Shown: positions 10,728 to 18,617 of the stretch, piece by piece
Layout of the letters: every line of letters starts with the position of its first letter
Numbering within the stretch: the stretch's first letter is position 1
Source: Xanthobacteraceae bacterium
GTDB taxonomy: Bacteria > Pseudomonadota > Alphaproteobacteria > Rhizobiales > Xanthobacteraceae
Assembly: GCA_022844205.1 (NCBI GenBank)
Contig: JALHMF010000009.1
Location: 1 to 64,000, forward strand
Direction: 5' to 3'
Length of the DNA: 64,000 bases
Position numbers and translations under genes: made by a program
The notes under the pieces: model-generated
Databases searched by the model: none
Seen by the model: the letters and a program-made list of their open reading frames with translations, nothing else
Told to the model about the DNA's origin: nothing

Positions 10728-11885
10728 ATGATGGCTTGGAAAAATCAGAGTGGCGGGCCGTGGGGCGGCGGTGGAAGCGGCGGCGGCGGCGGCGGCGGTG
10801 GTGGCCGTGGTCCCTGGGGCTCCGGTCCCCAATCGGGCGGCCCGACGCCCCCCGATCTTGAAGACCTCATCCGGCGCGGTCAGGACAAGCTGAAGAGCGT
10901 CCTGCCGGGCGGCGGCGGCGCACTGGGCGGCCTTGGCGGCGTGCTCATTGCAGTCGGTCTCTTCACGGTCTGGATGCTGTCCGGTTTCTATATCGTCCGG
11001 CCCGACGAACAGGGCGTTGAGCTTCGCTTCGGCAAGATCAGCCAGCTCACCCAGCCCGGCTGGAACTATCATCTTCCGTATCCGATCGAGACGGTGGAGC
11101 GGCCGAACGTCACCCGCATCAACCGCATCGATGTCGGCATGCGCGTCACCGAAGACCCGCGCCGCGGCAGCGTCATGCGCGACGTTCCGGAGGAAAGCCT
11201 GATGCTCACGGGCGACGAGAACATCGTCGATGTCGACTTCTCGGTGTTCTGGAAGGTCAGCAACGCATCCGATTATCTCTTCAACGTCCAGAACGTCGAA
11301 GGCACCATCAAGGCGATCGCCGAAAGCGCGATGCGCGAGGTGATCGGCCGTTCGCTGATTCAACCGATCCTCACCGGAGCGCGGCAAGTGACCGAGCAGG
11401 GCGTGCAGGACCTGATGCAGAAAGCGCTCGACGAGTACAAGACGGGCGTGGACATCACGCAGGTGCAGTTGCAGAAGGTCGATCCGCCCTCGCAGGTGAT
11501 CGACAGCTTCCGCGACGTGCAGGCCGCACGCGCCGATGCCGAACGTTTGCAGAACGAAGCGCAGACCTATGCCAACCGGGTCGTGCCGGAAGCGCGCGGC
11601 GACGCTTCGCGCATCCTGCAGGCCGCGGAAGGCTATCGCGAGCGGACCGTCGTCGAGGCGACCGGTCAGGCCGACCGTTTCCTCGCGGTCTATGAGGAAT
11701 ACCGCAAGGCGCCGGGCGTCACGCGCCGCCGTCTCTATCTCGAGACCATGGAGCGGGTGTTCGGCGGCATGGACAAGATTATCGTCGACTCCAAAAGCGG
11801 ATCGGGCGTCGTCCCGTATCTTCCGCTCAATGAATTCGGGCGTCCTCCGGGACAAACGGTACAGCCGCAGGGAGGTCGCCGATGA
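10728..11885 (+). CDS. hflK: FtsH protease modulator HflK
   Basis: Membrane-anchored SPFH/band-7 protein that forms the HflKC complex around FtsH. About 385 residues: a Gly-rich N-terminus with long GGGGG runs (residues 8-35), one transmembrane segment (GGVLIAVGLFTVWMLSGFYI), then the band-7 domain beginning VRPDEQGVELRFGK and a coiled C-terminal part. Two adjacent ATGs (10728 and 10731) are possible; the open frame further upstream lacks homology. The stop overlaps the hflC start (ATGA), indicating translational coupling. Confidence 0.95.
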   Translation: MMAWKNQSGGPWGGGGSGGGGGGGGGRGPWGSGPQSGGPTPPDLEDLIRRGQDKLKSVLPGGGGALGGLGGVLIAVGLFTVWMLSGFYIVRPDEQGVELRFGKISQLTQPGWNYHLPYPIETVERPNVTRINRIDVGMRVTEDPRRGSVMRDVPEESLMLTGDENIVDVDFSVFWKVSNASDYLFNVQNVEGTIKAIAESAMREVIGRSLIQPILTGARQVTEQGVQDLMQKALDEYKTGVDITQVQLQKVDPPSQVIDSFRDVQAARADAERLQNEAQTYANRVVPEARGDASRILQAAEGYRERTVVEATGQADRFLAVYEEYRKAPGVTRRRLYLETMERVFGGMDKIIVDSKSGSGVVPYLPLNEFGRPPGQTVQPQGGRR

Positions 11886-12787
11886 TCAAGGGTATTCTCG
11901 GCCTGGTCGGCCTTGTCGTCGCGGTCCTGCTGATCGCGGCCTACACGTCGGTCTTCTTCATCACGCCCACGCAGCAGGCGCTCGTGCTCCGGCTCGGCGA
12001 GCCGATCCGCACCCTCAACGATGGCGACAAGAAAGACTCCGGGCTGCACTTCAAGACGCCGCTGATCGACACCGTCGTCTATCTCGACAAGCGCATCCTC
12101 GATCTCGACAACGCGGCACAGGAAGTCATCGCGGCCGACCAGAAGCGGCTCGTGGTGGATGCCTTCGCACGCTACAAGATCACCGATCCGCTGCGTTTCT
12201 TCCAGTCGGTCAACAACACCGATCGCGCCAACTCGCAGCTTTCCAACATCCTGAACTCCTCGATGCGCCGCGTACTCGGCGAATCGAGCTTCATCCAGGT
12301 GGTTCGCGACGAGCGCGCCGGTCTCATGGCCCGCATCCGCGAGCTGGTGAACCGCGAGGCGGCGAGCTTCGGCATCTCGGTGGTGGATGTCCGCATCCGC
12401 CGCGCCGACCTGCCGGATGCGAACAGCCAGGCCGTGTTCCAGCGCATGCAGACGGAACGCCAGCGTGAAGCGGCTGAAATCCGCGCCGGCGGCGCACAGC
12501 TGGCGCAGACCATCCGCGCCCGCGCGGATCGCGACGTGACGGTGCTGCTCGCCGAAGCGACCTCGAAGTCGGAGCAGACCCGAGGCGAGGGCGACGGCAA
12601 GCGCAACGCGATCTTCGCGGCCGCCTACGGCCGCGACCCGGACTTCTTTTCCTTCTATCGCTCCATGCAGGCGTATGAAGCGGGACTGAAGCAGGGCGAG
12701 ACGCGGATGTTGCTGTCGCCGGATTCGGATTTCTTCCGGTACTTCAACGACGCCGCCGGACGGTTCGATAACACGCCGCGGCGCTAA
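11882..12787 (+). CDS. hflC: FtsH protease modulator HflC
   Basis: Partner of HflK in the periplasm-facing HflKC complex. The 301 residues contain an N-terminal membrane anchor (GLVGLVVAVLLIAAYTSVFF) and a band-7 domain (TPTQQALVLRLGEPIRTLND). It overlaps hflK by 4 nt and is followed 8 nt later by a DUF2065 gene and then degP, the common alphaproteobacterial membrane-quality-control order. Confidence 0.96.
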   Translation: MIKGILGLVGLVVAVLLIAAYTSVFFITPTQQALVLRLGEPIRTLNDGDKKDSGLHFKTPLIDTVVYLDKRILDLDNAAQEVIAADQKRLVVDAFARYKITDPLRFFQSVNNTDRANSQLSNILNSSMRRVLGESSFIQVVRDERAGLMARIRELVNREAASFGISVVDVRIRRADLPDANSQAVFQRMQTERQREAAEIRAGGAQLAQTIRARADRDVTVLLAEATSKSEQTRGEGDGKRNAIFAAAYGRDPDFFSFYRSMQAYEAGLKQGETRMLLSPDSDFFRYFNDAAGRFDNTPRR

Positions 12788-12795
12788 CACGCCGC

Positions 12796-12981
12796 ATGGC
12801 GGATTTTTTGGCCGCGCTTGGCCTCGTGCTCGTGATCGAGGGCCTGACCTTCGCCGCGTTTCCCGCGGCGACGCGCCGGGCCCTCGAGACGCTCCTGGAG
12901 GCCAAGGACGGGAACCTGCGCGTAACCGGAATCGTTGCCGCGATCGCAGGCGTTCTGCTGGTCTGGTTGATCCGGGGCTGA
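12796..12981 (+). CDS. DUF2065 (YjeT-type) small membrane protein
   Basis: A 61-residue protein with two hydrophobic segments (residues 4-23 and 44-59) separated by a short basic/acidic loop. It matches DUF2065, which is typically encoded with hflKC. Function unknown. It is tightly linked behind hflC, so probably cotranscribed. Confidence 0.85.
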   Translation: MADFLAALGLVLVIEGLTFAAFPAATRRALETLLEAKDGNLRVTGIVAAIAGVLLVWLIRG

Positions 12982-13096
12982 CGGAAACGTCAGCCGCTTT
13001 TCCGCCGGAATCCGTCACCACTTAACATGAAGTACTTGCGCTCCGGACGAGACCGGAGCAGCGTACCGCCCGAATTTGTTCAGCAAAGGAAAACCC

Positions 13097-14602
13097 ATGG
13101 CTGGTTCGTTTCTAGCCCGTCCCGTACTTCCGCGCCGTTCGGGCGCGGCTGTTGCATTTGCCGCCACACTCGCCGGCCTCGTGGCCGCCAGCGGCGTGCT
13201 CGCTGCACAGAGCAAGGGGCCGGATTCCGTCGCCGACATCGCCGAGAAGGTGCTCGACGCGGTGGTCAATATCTCAACCTCGCAGACCGTGGCCAGCCAG
13301 CGCAGTGTGCCGATGCCGCAGCTTCCGCCCGGCTCCCCGTTCGAGGAATTCTTCGAGGAATTCTTCAAGCGCAAGGAAGGCGAGGGCACCCCGAACCAGA
13401 ATCGCGGCAGCCGCCGCGTCTCCTCGCTCGGCTCCGGCTTCGTGGTCGATCCGTCCGGGATCATCGTGACCAATAATCACGTCATCGCCGACGCCGACGA
13501 GATCTTCGCGAATTTCAACGACGGCTCCAAGCTGAAAGCCGACGTAATCGGCCGCGACAGCAAGACCGATCTCGCCGTGTTGCGGGTGAAATCCGACAAG
13601 CCGCTGAAGGCGGTGGGTTTTGGCGATTCCGAAAAGCTCCGCGTGGGCGACTGGGTGATGGCGATCGGCAATCCGTTCGGCCTCGGCGGTTCGCTCACCG
13701 TGGGCGTCGTCTCCGCGCGCAACCGCGACATCAACGCGGGGCCTTATGACAACTTCATTCAGACCGACGCCGCCATCAACCGCGGCAATTCCGGCGGGCC
13801 CTTGTTCAACATGCAGGGTGAAGTGGTCGGCGTGAACACGGCGATCATCTCACCGTCGGGCGGCTCCATCGGTATCGGTTTCTCGGTGCCCTCGAAGACC
13901 GTGGTGGCGGTGATCGGCCAGCTCCGCGAATTCGGCGAGACGCGCCGCGGCTGGATCGGTGTCCGCATCCAGCAGGTCGACGACCAGATCGCGGAAACGC
14001 TCGGCCTCGGCCGTGCGCGCGGCGCGCTCGTCGCGGGCGTCACCGACAACGGACCGGCCGCCAAGGCCGGCATCCAGTCGGGCGATGTGATCGTGAAATT
14101 CGACGGCCGCGACATCCGCGAGATGCGCGACCTGCCGCGCGCGGTGGCCGATACCGCCGTCGGCAAGGCATCGGATATTGTGGTCGTCCGCAAGGGCAAG
14201 GAGCAGACGCTGAAGATCACGCTCGGCCGTCTCGAGGACGGCGAGAAGATAGAGCAGGCATCCTTGCAGAAGCCGCAGGAAGCGCCGAAGCAGGAGTCCG
14301 CCACGCGCAAGCTCCTCGGCGCGGAATTCGCCGCCATGAGCAACGATCTGCGCAAGCGCTTCAAGATCAAGGACACGGTGAAGGGCATCGTCGTGGTGTC
14401 GGTCGAACCCGGCTCCACGCTCGCCGACGCGCAGGTGAAGGCCGGCGATGTGATCGTGGACGTGCAGGGCGATGTAATCGCTAACCCCGCCGATCTTTCC
14501 AAGAAGTTCGAGGTGCTGAAGCGGGCGGGCAAGAAATCCGCGCTGCTGCTGCTCTCGAACGCCGAAGGCGAGCAGCGCTTCGTGCCGGTGACGATCCCCT
14601 AA
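13097..14602 (+). CDS. degP: Do-family periplasmic serine endoprotease DegP/HtrA
   Basis: Periplasmic chaperone-protease that clears misfolded envelope proteins. About 501 residues: an N-terminal export sequence (AAVAFAATLAGLVAASGVLA), a trypsin-like domain with the triad H128 (TNNHVI), D158 (KTDLAVL) and S232 (GNSGGPL), then two PDZ domains (about 285-370 and 405-500). The ATG at 13097 has an AAAGGA ribosome-binding site; a TTG seven codons upstream is less likely. It sits downstream of hflKC-DUF2065. Confidence 0.96.
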   Translation: MAGSFLARPVLPRRSGAAVAFAATLAGLVAASGVLAAQSKGPDSVADIAEKVLDAVVNISTSQTVASQRSVPMPQLPPGSPFEEFFEEFFKRKEGEGTPNQNRGSRRVSSLGSGFVVDPSGIIVTNNHVIADADEIFANFNDGSKLKADVIGRDSKTDLAVLRVKSDKPLKAVGFGDSEKLRVGDWVMAIGNPFGLGGSLTVGVVSARNRDINAGPYDNFIQTDAAINRGNSGGPLFNMQGEVVGVNTAIISPSGGSIGIGFSVPSKTVVAVIGQLREFGETRRGWIGVRIQQVDDQIAETLGLGRARGALVAGVTDNGPAAKAGIQSGDVIVKFDGRDIREMRDLPRAVADTAVGKASDIVVVRKGKEQTLKITLGRLEDGEKIEQASLQKPQEAPKQESATRKLLGAEFAAMSNDLRKRFKIKDTVKGIVVVSVEPGSTLADAQVKAGDVIVDVQGDVIANPADLSKKFEVLKRAGKKSALLLLSNAEGEQRFVPVTIP

Positions 14603-14612
14603 CGAGGATATC

Positions 14613-14831
14613 GTGAACGAAAAAGCCAAGAACCTCAGCGAACGAGCGCGGTAGCTAAGTCCGCACGATCGCATTGCGCTCGTGGAGGATGTTCTCGACA
14701 GTCTCGTCAGGCCCAATCAGGAGATGGACCGTTTATGGGCGGATGAGGCTAGGGAACGGCTTGCCGCTTATCGGCGCGGTGAACTTTCCGCGAGCGATCT
14801 CAGCGAGGTCATTGCTAAATACCGGCCGTGA
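14613..14831 (+). pseudogene. Broken antitoxin, addiction-module (PF09720-like) type
   Basis: Starting at a GTG with a GAGGA ribosome-binding site, the frame reads NEKAKNLSERAR, stop, LSPHDRIALVEDVLDSL and ends ELSASDLSEVIAKYRP. The order matches small addiction-module antitoxins of the TIGR02574/PF09720 type. A TAG at 14652-14654 (codon 14) interrupts it. It overlaps the start of the toxin remnant by 4 nt, the normal arrangement for an intact pair. Confidence 0.75.
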
Positions 14832-15126
14832 AAGTCCGCTTTCTTCAAACCGCCGAGATCGAGCTGGATCAGGCGGTCCGATGGTACGAACAGTAATCGG
14901 CAGGGCTGGGCGGGACCTTCTTGATTGAAATCCTGTCAGTAATCAACCGTATTTCGTTATACCCGGATGCTTGGCAGCCACTGGAAGAGGGTCTTCGGCG
15001 TTGCCGTATGAGCCGCTTTCCATATGGTGTAATCTATTCAGTGGAAGGCGGAAACATTCTCGTGCCGCGATATCGCATCTCCACCGCGCACCCGGTCATT
15101 GGCGCGACCGACTTCAACAGAAATAG
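14828..15126 (+). pseudogene. Broken RelE/ParE-family toxin
   Basis: From a GTG overlapping the antitoxin stop: VKVRFLQTAEIELDQAVRWY, then EQ, then a TAA at 14894-14896, then AGLGGTFLIEILSVINRI ... RFPYGVIYSVEGGNILV. The conserved end AISHLHRAPGHWRDR is present only in another frame, showing a 1-nt frameshift near 15068. The two lesions make an inactive ParE/RelE toxin. Confidence 0.8.
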
Positions 15127-15148
15127 CCGAGATGCCCTCACGGGCCGG

Positions 15149-15433
15149 TTATTTGTTTTTCCCCAGAAACACCAGCGCGAACTCCATGACGAGCCGGGCG
15201 ACCATCAGATAAACGATGCGCCACAAGAGATCACCGATCAGGAACGTCACGCTCACAGTCTCGAATGATCCCATGAGGTACATCGAGTTGATGCTGGAAT
15301 AGGCGGTGCTGAAGAACTGCCAGAGCCAGACCGCGAGATATGCGTACCAGAGCAGCCGGATACGATCCGGCGTGAAGAAGCGGTCGAGATGAATGAAATT
15401 CTTGAATGGCCTGCGTGCCCGGTCAGATGGCAT
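15149..15433 (-). CDS. DUF4282-like small membrane protein
   Basis: A 94-residue protein with two hydrophobic segments (LLWYAYLAVWLWQFFSTAY and VTFLIGDLLWRIVYLMVARL). Layout and the RLVMEFALVFL end resemble DUF4282 membrane proteins. Function unknown. It lies just downstream of serB on the same strand (50 nt gap) and converges on the toxin remnant. Confidence 0.65.
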   Translation of the reverse strand: MPSDRARRPFKNFIHLDRFFTPDRIRLLWYAYLAVWLWQFFSTAYSSINSMYLMGSFETVSVTFLIGDLLWRIVYLMVARLVMEFALVFLGKNK

Positions 15434-15482
15434 GTGGCGCTCCTGGTCGTCGTTGATTGTTGCGGTTTACCGTTCGAACAAC

Positions 15483-16385
15483 TCAATCGGCCGATTGGAC
15501 GAACTGTTCCCTGCGATAGCCCTGCAGATAGAGTAGCGCGGTGAGGTCGCCGTGGTCGATGCGCGCCGCGGCGGCGGCCGCCACCGCCGGTTTGGCGTGG
15601 ATCGCCACACCAAGCCCGGCTTCCTCGAGCATGGCAAGGTCGTTCGCCCCGTCGCCCACGGCGATGGTTTCCTCCGGCTTCAGCGAATGCTTCGCGGTGA
15701 GGTCGCGGAGGGTGGCGAGCTTCGCCGCGCGGCCGAGGACCGGTTCCCGCACCAATCCGCTGAGTTTGCCGCCTTCGGACAGCAGCACATTCGCGCGCTG
15801 CTCCTGAAAGCCGATCATGGCGGCCACCCTCTCCGTGAAGCGGGTGAAGCCGCCCGATACGAGGCAGGCATAGGCGCCGTTCGCGCGCATGGTGGCGACC
15901 AGCGTGCGCGCGCCTTTCGCGACGGTGATACGGTTCGCGATCACTTCGTCGATCACCTTGTCATCGAGGCCTTTCAGCAGCGCCACTCTTTCCCGAAGTG
16001 CCGGCTCAAATTCGATCTCGCCGCGCATCGCGCGTTCGGTGATCGCAGCGACATGCGCCTTCAGGCCCACATAGTCCGCCAGTTCATCGATGCATTCCTG
16101 GTCGATCATGGTGGAGTCCATATCGGCGAGAAACAATTTCTTGCGGCGGTGGGCGGTGTTTTGCAGAACGATATCGACCGGCGCGCCGGCGAGGAGGGCG
16201 CGCAGGTCGTCCGCGAACCGGCGCGGTTCGGCGTTGGCCGCGTTGAAAGCAATATCCACGGCGATGCCCGGATCGAGAATGTCCGGCTGGCCCGCACCCG
16301 GAAGCGCCACACGCACCGTCTCGATCGCCGCGTCGGTGACGGCCGGGTTTTCCGGACTGGAAATCAGTGTCGCGATATAGGGCAT
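15483..16385 (-). CDS. serB: Phosphoserine phosphatase
   Basis: HAD-family enzyme that removes phosphate from phosphoserine in the last step of serine synthesis. The 300 residues include an N-terminal regulatory region (about 1-85), then the HAD motif I FLADMDSTMIDQECIDEL with the catalytic Asp pair, motif II SGGFT and motif IV GDGANDLAMLEEAG. The start lies only 26 nt from the divergent miaA start, so the two promoters overlap. Confidence 0.96.
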   Translation of the reverse strand: MPYIATLISSPENPAVTDAAIETVRVALPGAGQPDILDPGIAVDIAFNAANAEPRRFADDLRALLAGAPVDIVLQNTAHRRKKLFLADMDSTMIDQECIDELADYVGLKAHVAAITERAMRGEIEFEPALRERVALLKGLDDKVIDEVIANRITVAKGARTLVATMRANGAYACLVSGGFTRFTERVAAMIGFQEQRANVLLSEGGKLSGLVREPVLGRAAKLATLRDLTAKHSLKPEETIAVGDGANDLAMLEEAGLGVAIHAKPAVAAAAAARIDHGDLTALLYLQGYRREQFVQSAD

Positions 16386-16411
16386 GCTAAAGGAATGGCC
16401 GGGGTGGATGA

Positions 16412-17362
16412 ATGATCCGCGCGTTGCTCATTGCAGGTCCGACCGCGAGCGGCAAGTCCGCGCTGGCGCTCGATCTCGCGCGGCAAACCGGCGGGGCGGT
16501 GGTGAACGCCGATTCCATGCAGGTCTATCGCGATCTGCGCGTGATCACCGCAAGGCCGACGGAGGAAGAGGAACGCGCGGCCACCCATCTTCTCTATGGC
16601 CATGTGGACGCCGCGGAAAATTTTTCCGCCGGACGCTGGGCGGTGGATGCGGAGCGAACGCTGCGAGAACTGCACGGGAAGCGCCTGCCGATTTTCGTGG
16701 GCGGCACGGGTTTGTATTTCCGTGCGCTGACGCAAGGGCTTTCCGACATGCCGCAGGTGCCGGCTTTGGTCCGGGCAAAGGTTCGCTTTGAGTCGGAAGG
16801 TCTTGCGACGCCGGAACTGCATGCGCGGCTCGATCCGCAGATGGCGTCACGCCTGCGGCCGAGCGACCGGCAACGGATCATCCGTGCGCTGGAAGTGTTT
16901 GAGGCGACCGGCCGTTCGCTGGCGGAGTGGCAGCGGAATCCGCGCGCCCCCATTCTGAAGCCGGAAGAAACGGCGGCAGTGTTCTTGTCGGTTGACCGCA
17001 AGGAACTGCATGCCCGCATCAACGCGCGGTTCGACAAGATGCTGGGTGAGGGCGCGCTGGAAGAAGTGAAAGCGCTGGCCGCGCGCAAGCTCGATCCGGC
17101 ACTGCCCGCCATGAAGGCGCATGGCGTGCCGTGGCTATTGAGCCATCTGCGCGGAGAGATTTCTCTCGATGAGGCCGCCGAGGGCGGCAAGGGCGACACG
17201 CGGAAATACGCCAAGCGGCAGGAGACCTGGTTCCGGCATCAGATGCCGGATTTCAAATGGATGGGTGCGGAGGAGGCGCTGGAATATCTTCTTTTGTCAT
17301 CCCGGGCGCAGCGCGGCACGCAGGGCCGCGATGCAGACCCGGGATCGCATGAGAATGTTTAG
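16412..17362 (+). CDS. miaA: tRNA dimethylallyltransferase
   Basis: Adds dimethylallyl to A37 of tRNAs that read UNN codons. It has the P-loop GPTASGKS at the N-terminus, [27 protein letters not shown] and the C-terminal [10 protein letters not shown] motif typical of MiaA. The 316 residues include an atypical tail: the last about 23 residues ([20 protein letters not shown] region) are encoded by the palindromic repeat starting at 17296, where the stop codon also lies. The conserved enzyme is otherwise intact. Confidence 0.95.
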   Translation: MIRALLIAGPTASGKSALALDLARQTGGAVVNADSMQVYRDLRVITARPTEEEERAATHLLYGHVDAAENFSAGRWAVDAERTLRELHGKRLPIFVGGTGLYFRALTQGLSDMPQVPALVRAKVRFESEGLATPELHARLDPQMASRLRPSDRQRIIRALEVFEATGRSLAEWQRNPRAPILKPEETAAVFLSVDRKELHARINARFDKMLGEGALEEVKALAARKLDPALPAMKAHGVPWLLSHLRGEISLDEAAEGGKGDTRKYAKRQETWFRHQMPDFKWMGAEEALEYLLLSSRAQRGTQGRDADPGSHENV

Positions 17363-17412
17363 AGCGGTCCCGGGTTAGCAGCGCACCGCTGCGCTGCTAA
17401 CCCGGGACGACA
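17296..17412. repeat. Palindromic repeat overlapping the miaA 3' end
   Basis: GTCATCCCGGGCGCAGCGCG ... GCAGACCCGGGATCGC, then TCCCGGGTTAGCAGCGCA ... TGCGCTGCTAACCCGGGA. The second half is a long near-perfect hairpin between miaA and msrQ that may act as a bidirectional transcription stop. The first half encodes the miaA C-terminus. Confidence 0.85.
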
Positions 17413-17417
17413 AATAA

Positions 17418-18275
17418 TTATTGCGCAGGCGTCGGATTCAACTTCGCCCTTGCCGGCTCTCTTGGCCAGATCCATTGCGCGGCTACGCTCAACCCAATGG
17501 CCGCAGCCGCACTCGCGAACACCCACCAGGCCGGACGGATGGCGATGTCGAACATGAAATTCGCCTGCAGCACGCGCGAAGCGGGGACGCCGGTGAGAAA
17601 ATAATACCAGACCGCCTCGAACAGCGCGGTCGCAAGCGGTACGGCGACGGCGAGCGCGATCAGCTTCGGCATGTTCACCGGCGGCCAGTAACGCTGCATC
17701 GCGCGCCACGACAACAGCCAGATCAGCAGGCCCATCATCAGCACAGGTTCATAAATATCGAGCTTCTTCTGAAGCGCGAAATGCACAATGCCGACGATGC
17801 CGATGTAGTAGGTGGCCTTGTGCAGCGTGGTCCATTGTGAGCCGAGCCGCCGCACCATCGCGTCGGTCGATGTCACCGCCAGCGCGATCAGGCCGAGCAG
17901 CGCCACAAAACCAATGGTCAGGTAAAACCGCAGCGCGATTTCCGTGAACACGGTGACGAGGTTGAATTTCTGGTCGATGATGTAGAGAAAGAAATGCCCG
18001 ACGATGTAAAGCGCCGCGGCGACACCGAGGGTGCGGCGCATGTTCAGCAGCTTCGGCCAGTTGAACAGCCGCCGTGCGGGCGTCACGGCGAGGGCGGCCA
18101 GAATAAAGCGCACGCCCCAGCGGCCGGTGAAATGGGTCATCTCGGTGATCGGCCGCGCCCCGAAATCCCAGATGCCGATGCGATAAAGCATCCAAAGTGC
18201 CGGCAAGCTCACGGCCACGAAGGCCACGATTTTTTCGGGCGACCAGGCGCCGGTCTTTTCACGCAGGAAGGGCAT
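17418..18275 (-). CDS. msrQ: MsrQ-like heme-binding membrane protein
   Basis: A 285-residue protein with a ferric-reductase-like transmembrane domain. Features are HFTGRWGVRFILAALAVTPA, MRRTLGVAAALYIVGHFFLY and WTTLHKATYYIGIVGIVHFA, with histidines placed as heme ligands. This matches MsrQ, the inner-membrane electron donor of the MsrP methionine-sulfoxide reductase. The C-terminal 90 residues, with further hydrophobic segments, are longer than in compact MsrQ proteins. No msrP is adjacent; it may lie elsewhere. Confidence 0.8.
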   Translation of the reverse strand: MPFLREKTGAWSPEKIVAFVAVSLPALWMLYRIGIWDFGARPITEMTHFTGRWGVRFILAALAVTPARRLFNWPKLLNMRRTLGVAAALYIVGHFFLYIIDQKFNLVTVFTEIALRFYLTIGFVALLGLIALAVTSTDAMVRRLGSQWTTLHKATYYIGIVGIVHFALQKKLDIYEPVLMMGLLIWLLSWRAMQRYWPPVNMPKLIALAVAVPLATALFEAVWYYFLTGVPASRVLQANFMFDIAIRPAWWVFASAAAAIGLSVAAQWIWPREPARAKLNPTPAQ

Positions 18276-18452
18276 GTCGATTCCGCTGTTCGCGGGACCC
18301 TAGGCGGAAGCGTCTGGTTTCCGAAGCCTCAAACCAGCAAAGTTGCGTGAAAGCAGGCCGGGTGTATGCTTACGAAATTGCGCGAATACCGCTTGACGGT
18401 CGGAAACCGGAACGGTAGAACCCGCGCAACTTTGGAACCCAAACGGCGATCT

Positions 18453-18500
18453 ATGCGCAATTTTCTTTCAATTATCGTAGTAGGGACTCGCACCGCCTAA
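18453..18500 (+). CDS. ilvB leader peptide
   Basis: A 15-residue frame, MRNFLSIIVVGTRTA, lies 118 nt before ilvB. It carries Leu, Ile-Ile and Val-Val codons in its centre and is followed by an attenuator-type hairpin (18531-18554). This is the classical arrangement for sensing branched-chain aminoacyl-tRNA through ribosome stalling. It has no other likely function. A stem pairing 18488-18494 (end of the leader) with 18525-18531 could be the alternative structure. Confidence 0.75.
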   Translation: MRNFLSIIVVGTRTA

Positions 18501-18530
18501 CGGCCGGAATGGCTGTTGCTGGTTGGTGCG

Positions 18531-18554
18531 AAAGGGCCTGAGAGGGCCCTTTTC
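18531..18554 (+). terminator. Transcription attenuator upstream of ilvB
   Basis: AAAGGGCC-TGAGAG-GGCCCTTTT: an 8-bp stem with a short T run, 30 nt after the leader peptide stop and 64 nt before the ilvB start. Termination would be relieved when ribosomes stall on the Ile/Val codons. Confidence 0.75.
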
Positions 18555-18617
18555 GATTCTTGGTGTAGAGCCTTGGGCTGCCGATACACGACGGATGCGA
18601 GTGGACGGAGCGAGACG

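Noticed and set aside
12911-12936. GGAAC-N17-CGTT inside the DUF2065 gene, upstream of degP
   Set aside because: It lies wholly in coding sequence with a 17-nt spacer, unlike the 16-nt spacer of all the intergenic sites. A stress promoter for degP is possible but unsupported.
13076-13096. TTG start for degP seven codons upstream
   Set aside because: The ATG at 13097 has the AAAGGA site at proper spacing, and that site lies within the extension.
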